Assembly: GCA_020975725.1 (NCBI GenBank)
Contig: QXJR01000011.1
Span: forward strand, 620,001 to 684,000
Source: Picocystis sp. L7
Taxonomy: Eukaryota > Chlorophyta > Picocystophyceae > Picocystales > Picocystaceae
Direction of reading: 5' to 3'
Length of the DNA: 64,000 nt
The notes under the pieces were generated by a model that was given only the letters and a program-made list of their open reading frames with translations, was not told the DNA's origin and did not search any database. Positions 59,401 through 64,000 of this stretch are shown piece after piece. Both the position numbers and the translations under genes were made by a program. Within the stretch, counting starts at the first letter, position 1. Each line of letters opens with the position of its first letter.

Positions 59401-62400
59401 GGAAGTAGAGAGCGTACTTGGAAAACCGGCATGTGACGGTTAGTACCGCGTTGTGACCTCTCGAAGTGGCGGGAAGCCCGACAACTTCGTCTACCGCAAT
59501 CGTGTGGAAAGGGTAGGGGAAGATCTCTTGCATGTGGACGAGATGCTTCGCGGGTCGATTGCTCGGCTTGAGGAGCTGGCAACGAGGACAAGTACGGACA
59601 AAGTCGATAATGTACGACTTCATACCTTGCCAAACAAAATGTTGTCGGCATTGCTCATAGGTGCGTTGGGCGCCAAAGTGGGCATCCGCGTGGACACGGT
59701 CCACAAGTCGTTGTCGCACGGCAACATCATTCGGCACCACCAGGCAAACACGATCCGTCTCGGGATCGATGCGCCACACGAGGTTGTCACGAACTTCGTG
59801 CTTCTTCGGTGGTGAAGCTACAAGAGCCTGGTAAGCTTTGTCTTTCTCACCTGCTCGTTGCACCAATGTATACAAATCTTCCTCCTGGGGGTCAACCGAT
59901 GGAATCTCAAGGGAACCACCCATAGCTCGAAGAGCTGGCCCGGGAGGCGGTTCAACGAGTGCTGGGATGGGGAGCAAAGGCATCGACCGCCGGAGGAGGT
60001 CTGCTAAGGTGATCAGCCTGAGATCAGTACCTGGGTTGACTTGCAACGTGGTGCGCACCGTGAGACCGGACGCAAGCATATAGGACTTGGTAGCACGGGC
60101 GCACGTTCCATTATACGTGGCCGAATGAATCACATGGGTAGAGGCAAGCAACCTACTAAGGAGTCGGTCGCAACCGGGAAGGTCAAGGTGCTTGTCATCG
60201 GCGAGGAGCACTACGTGAGCCTGCGGGAGCCGCTTGCGGTTGGCTACCTCCGCGAGGGATGTTGTCTCAAAGCGGAGGGGACGGCTTGTACGCCATCGAA
60301 CGGGGGCCTTAAGGCGTGCCCGATCATATTGCAGCATCCAACGTTCGCGAGCAGCTTTCGATCGAAAGGTACCAATGACCGCTAGATCGAGGGAGAGCAT
60401 AGGCTCGATCAACAAGATCTCTTCCAAGGAGGGAATCAAGTCTTCCGCGGGTGGCCCAACATGGAGGACACGAAAGACTTGGCCCCTGTCCAAATCGGTG
60501 CGACTGAGAGCGTCCGCTCCAGGGTTGGCGATGCCTTGACGGTACTGGACCTCGAAAGGGGTAAACTCAGCCAAGGCGTCTAGCCAGCGGATCTCCCGAG
60601 AGGAGAGTTGATCAGCATTCTTCGTTTGCAAGTATTTGGACGCGGTGTTGTCGGTTAAGACCGTGAAGGAGCGTCCTTGCAGAAGATGCTTCCACTTGAC
60701 GAGACTTTGCAAAATAGCAAGAGTCTCTTGCTCAGCTGTGGAGTAGTTGCGTTGGGCATCATTGAATTTTCTCCCATAGTAAGCAACCGGATGCCATTTG
60801 CCATCCTCATGTAGTTGAGAAAGGATCGCGCCGGTAGCGATCTTACTAGCATCTGTCTCTACGCGCGTCTCTCTGTTCGGATCGTATTGGACGAGGACGG
60901 GCTCTTGAACTAGAGCAGCCTTGAGGCGCTGGAACGCGTCCTCTTGAACCTCAGTCCAGGAGCCAACGAAGTCTCCTTTAAACGCCTTTCTATTGATGTC
61001 CGAAAGAGGAGCAGCAAGAGTGGGGAAGTCCTTAATGAAGGAGGAGTAGTAATTGCACAAGCCTAAGAAGCTTTGATTCTCCTTGATGCTAGTTGGCCGG
61101 GGAAAGTTCTCAATTTTCTCCACGAGACGCTTTTGCATCATCACTCGGCCATCGCCAATATGGAATCCGGCGTAGTCAAGGGCTTTCTTAAAGAGCGCCG
61201 TCTTCTCCTTGGCGAGCACGATATGCTCAGCCTTGCAGCGTTGGAAGAAAGCCTCGAGGTGATCCAAGTGATCAGCCTCTGACCCAGAGTGGATGAGGAT
61301 ATCATCCATGTACGCCTTGGTGTTCGTTAAGGGCGACACGATGCGGTTCATCATGCGCTGGAAGATAGAGGGGGCGTTTGCCAGGCCCATCGGCATGACA
61401 CGCCAAACGAATTGACCAAACGGCGTCACGCATGCTGTTTTGTATTGATCCTCGGGGGCCACAAGCATATTGTAAAACCCGTCTTTCACGTCAAAGGACG
61501 AGAAGAACGTCGAGGTGCTCAAGTCTAGGAGGAAGTCATCGATCAGAAGAAGAGGAAATTTGTCCTTGATCGTGAGGTTGTTCAGCATGCGGTAATCAAA
61601 GACAATACGGTATCGCCCATCCTTCTTCGGTATGAGGAGTACCGGGGCTCCAAATGGCGATCCGGGCGAATGCGCCATTTTGCCGTCTTTGAGTAACTGG
61701 TCGATGAGCTCTCGACATGCCTTGGTCTTCTCTGGGGAGAGACGGATAGGTGGCCGACTTTTGGGACCGTCTTTTGCGACGTCCAAGGGTATGCGACACA
61801 CCTCTCCCGACACTCGTTCGGGAGGCAAGGCAAAGCTTTCCTCTTTGCCTCGGAAGACCGATGCATATTTATGGAGGAGCTTGTCGAGCCGTTTCTTGCC
61901 TTGGGAGGTGAGAGAGTGAATTTCGGAGAGGGTAAGGCTAGCTATCCTTTTTCCGAGATCGTCCTCCTCACGTTCCAAGTCGGGTAGACGTTGGATGAGC
62001 ACGAAAAAGCTACCTTCACGAGCCTTGCAGCTGGAACGTAGGATTTGGGCGGCTTCTTGCATAGAGCAGAATGCATCCATCCCATGCTTCGAGGCGAAGT
62101 TCGAATCGCCGCGAAGCTCATGCTTTCTCCCTTGATGGCGAAACGTCAGAACGTTCCTTGGGAACTCTAAGCTCGCGTGGAACGAGACCAGGAAGTCCAT
62201 CCCCAACACCACGTCATAAGTATTGAGGGGACACACCGCAAAAGGCCTCTCGACCATCTCCTTATCGATGGTGAAGGTCAAGTTCACGACCGGTGCCTTG
62301 TGCAACGTCTCACCAACGCCTAAGCGGTACGTCAGATTTTCTCGCTTGGGGGTGGATGTACGACCACTTGGGTCGGCTTGGCACACACGATCGTGGAAGC

Positions 62401-64000
62401 TGCAGCTTATGAAGTTGTGGGTAGCACCTGTATCGACGAAGGCTTTTGCCGATAACCCTGCTATGGAAAGCATCACGACCATGCTCGTGCATAGTCCCGA
62501 GCTAAACTCACATAGCGTACCGATGGTAGACGGGAGGTTCGCGCTCAACGGAGTCGAGTGAAGGGGAGATTGAAACTCTCCCGGACTCAGTGGGAACTCT
62601 GGGGGTGCGTCCACCTTGGGAATTTCCACCGGGACCGAAATGTGCAATGGAGGAGGGCATGGATAGCGGTTTTCACAAGCACAATTATCCGAAGTCCTAT
62701 TACATAGTGCACACTTTGGTGCTTCACGATATGTCGCACGGCAAGGGGGACTTACATGCGTCCTTTTCCTTTGCCTTGGCACAGACATAGTGAGCAACTC
62801 ACCGTCAATCATCAGGTTCGAGTTGTCGAGGGCCTCATGGGTCTCCTCGGAAACTTCGCTGCTCCACAACCTACCTTTTTGTGCGGAGGTGCCTCGGCGG
62901 GTTTTCTTCTTGCCGCCGGGCTTGAAAGCTCGCTGATGCGGCGCCAGCGGAGCTTGAGGAGGCGCTCCTTGGGGCCTTGTCCAACCTTGGGCGGCTTGGA
63001 GCTGCCCGAAGGTCAATGCCGAGGCTGGGATTTGCACCATGGCCTCCTGTGGCAACCCTTGGGGAGCCGGGGACGGAGCGTAACGAGGTTGGCCGCTTCC
63101 AGACCCTGCCATTCGCGCATAGGTGGGACCCTTTGTGAGGGGTGGCATGAGAGGAGATTTTCCTTTGCCTTTACCACCTCCCTGATGCCCTTGGGGCTCG
63201 GAGGGGAGTTGCCCTTCGAAATGTTTCACCTCTCGGAGAAGTTGTTCCCCATTGACAATCTCCTGTCCCACTCTCTGAGCGTGACGGATATGATTGTCGA
63301 GGAGCCTCCCCAACTGTGGTCGGAGTTTGGCTCGAAACATAATCAAGAAGAATTGCTCCCAGAACCTCCTTTGGCCATCCGGGGTGCGCAAGGCACGGAG
63401 GAATGGATCGGTGGATTCCATGGCCCCTTCAACTTCCTTGCGCATGCGCAAGTAGAAGTCCTCCGCACTCTCGCCTTGGCGTTGGTAGCCGCGGGCGAGC
63501 TCAAGGACACACTCCCATCCGACATCGTCAGGGTAGTAGTGTCGTCGCAACACACTTGAAAATTGTTTCCAAGTGGTTGGCGGATGGGCTTGAGTGGCCA
63601 ATTTATAGAACCTTTGTGCGCTCCCTATGAGGTAGCGTGCGGCAAGCGCAACTTGCGCTTCTTCCTTGTCCGAATGACCGGAGGTGAAGTCTCGGACCGA
63701 TTGAAGCCAATCCCTCAAGGAATGGCGGTCGAGTTTCGTACCGTCAAAGGTCGGAGGCAAGGGGAGTGTGGCGCGCGTGATCCTTTCGGGATCAAGGGCG
63801 GTCGCCGTAAGGGGGCGCATCTCGTGCGGCTCCTCCACCACTCCAGCACGAACCAAGGTACGTCCAATGAACTTGTCGCGTGGTCCTTGGCTCTCCTCGT
63901 GGAGAGGATCTACCAAAAGATCGAGCGCAGATTCTTGGAATTCCGATCGAGCCAGATGAGTCAAGGACCCTTTCGGTTGCGACTCTCGTAGGAAGTCGAA
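56430..64000 (-). mobile_element. Ty3/gypsy-type LTR retrotransposon, runs past the right edge
   Basis: Read on the minus strand, the order is Gag with a Cys-rich segment, aspartic protease (FVDTGATHNF, near 62.4 kb), reverse transcriptase (YMDDILIHS, near 61.3 kb), RNase H (VETDASKIATGAIL) and integrase with HHCC zinc region (near 59.7 kb) and core (LTDNGPRF, near 59.3 kb). Protease-RT-RNaseH-integrase order marks Ty3/gypsy. A further C-terminal region (to about 57.5 kb) has a chromo-like stretch and then a domain resembling the one downstream of RNase H in DIRS elements (TWDLFASPNNAQCPAFFT). About 1 kb of non-coding sequence (about 56.43-57.39 kb) is the likely 3' LTR; its ends are not proven because the other LTR is outside. 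It looks nearly whole, with about one break, so probably young. Confidence 0.88.

Noticed and set aside
1-64000. CRISPR arrays, operons and bacterial-type terminators
   Set aside because: No spaced direct repeats of that type occur, and introns plus eukaryotic gene families show this is nuclear eukaryotic DNA.

Overview
This window is nuclear DNA from a eukaryote with a compact, GC-rich, intron-poor genome. The genes are eukaryote-specific: Pcf11, ribophorin II, TRAPPC1, a Qa-SNARE, ATG12, prohibitin-2, FAM98 and an intron-bearing tRNA-Leu. Many genes are single open frames, intergenic distances are short (38-120 bp between several 3' ends), and the introns I could model are about 100-330 nt. 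Introns mostly start with GT followed by G at +5 (often GTGCG) and carry a CTGAC branch point. An ABC1-type kinase, sulfur transporters and a type III polyketide synthase fit a unicellular alga, but the lineage is not settled by this sequence.

Region 1 (1-29.1 kb) is a run of housekeeping genes on both strands: PCF11 (cut by the left edge), ABC1K kinase, HAD phosphatase-like protein, cytosolic carboxypeptidase, two tandem S1-protease paralogues (one with the catalytic His changed to Asn), TauE/SafE transporter, FAM98, SulP transporter, SET/MYND protein, TRAPPC1, tRNA-Leu(CAA) with a 126-nt intron, ribophorin II, syntaxin, ATG12, aldo-keto reductase and prohibitin-2.

Region 2 (29.5-53.0 kb) is the most striking part: an 8,550-bp unit repeated head to tail nearly three times. 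Each full unit carries a START-domain membrane protein (+), an ABCG half-transporter (-) and a type III polyketide synthase (-), with a possible small secreted-protein gene between the first two. Together they look like a make, carry and export module for a polyketide or phenolic lipid. The third unit has lost the polyketide synthase through a deletion of about 2.2 kb. Its scar then received a retrotransposon, now a solo LTR with a 5-bp target duplication.

Region 3 (53.0-64.0 kb) looks less GC-rich and gene-poor. It holds one secreted FG-GAP repeat protein and then a large Ty3/gypsy-type element on the minus strand that runs off the right edge and carries an unusual DIRS-like C-terminal domain.
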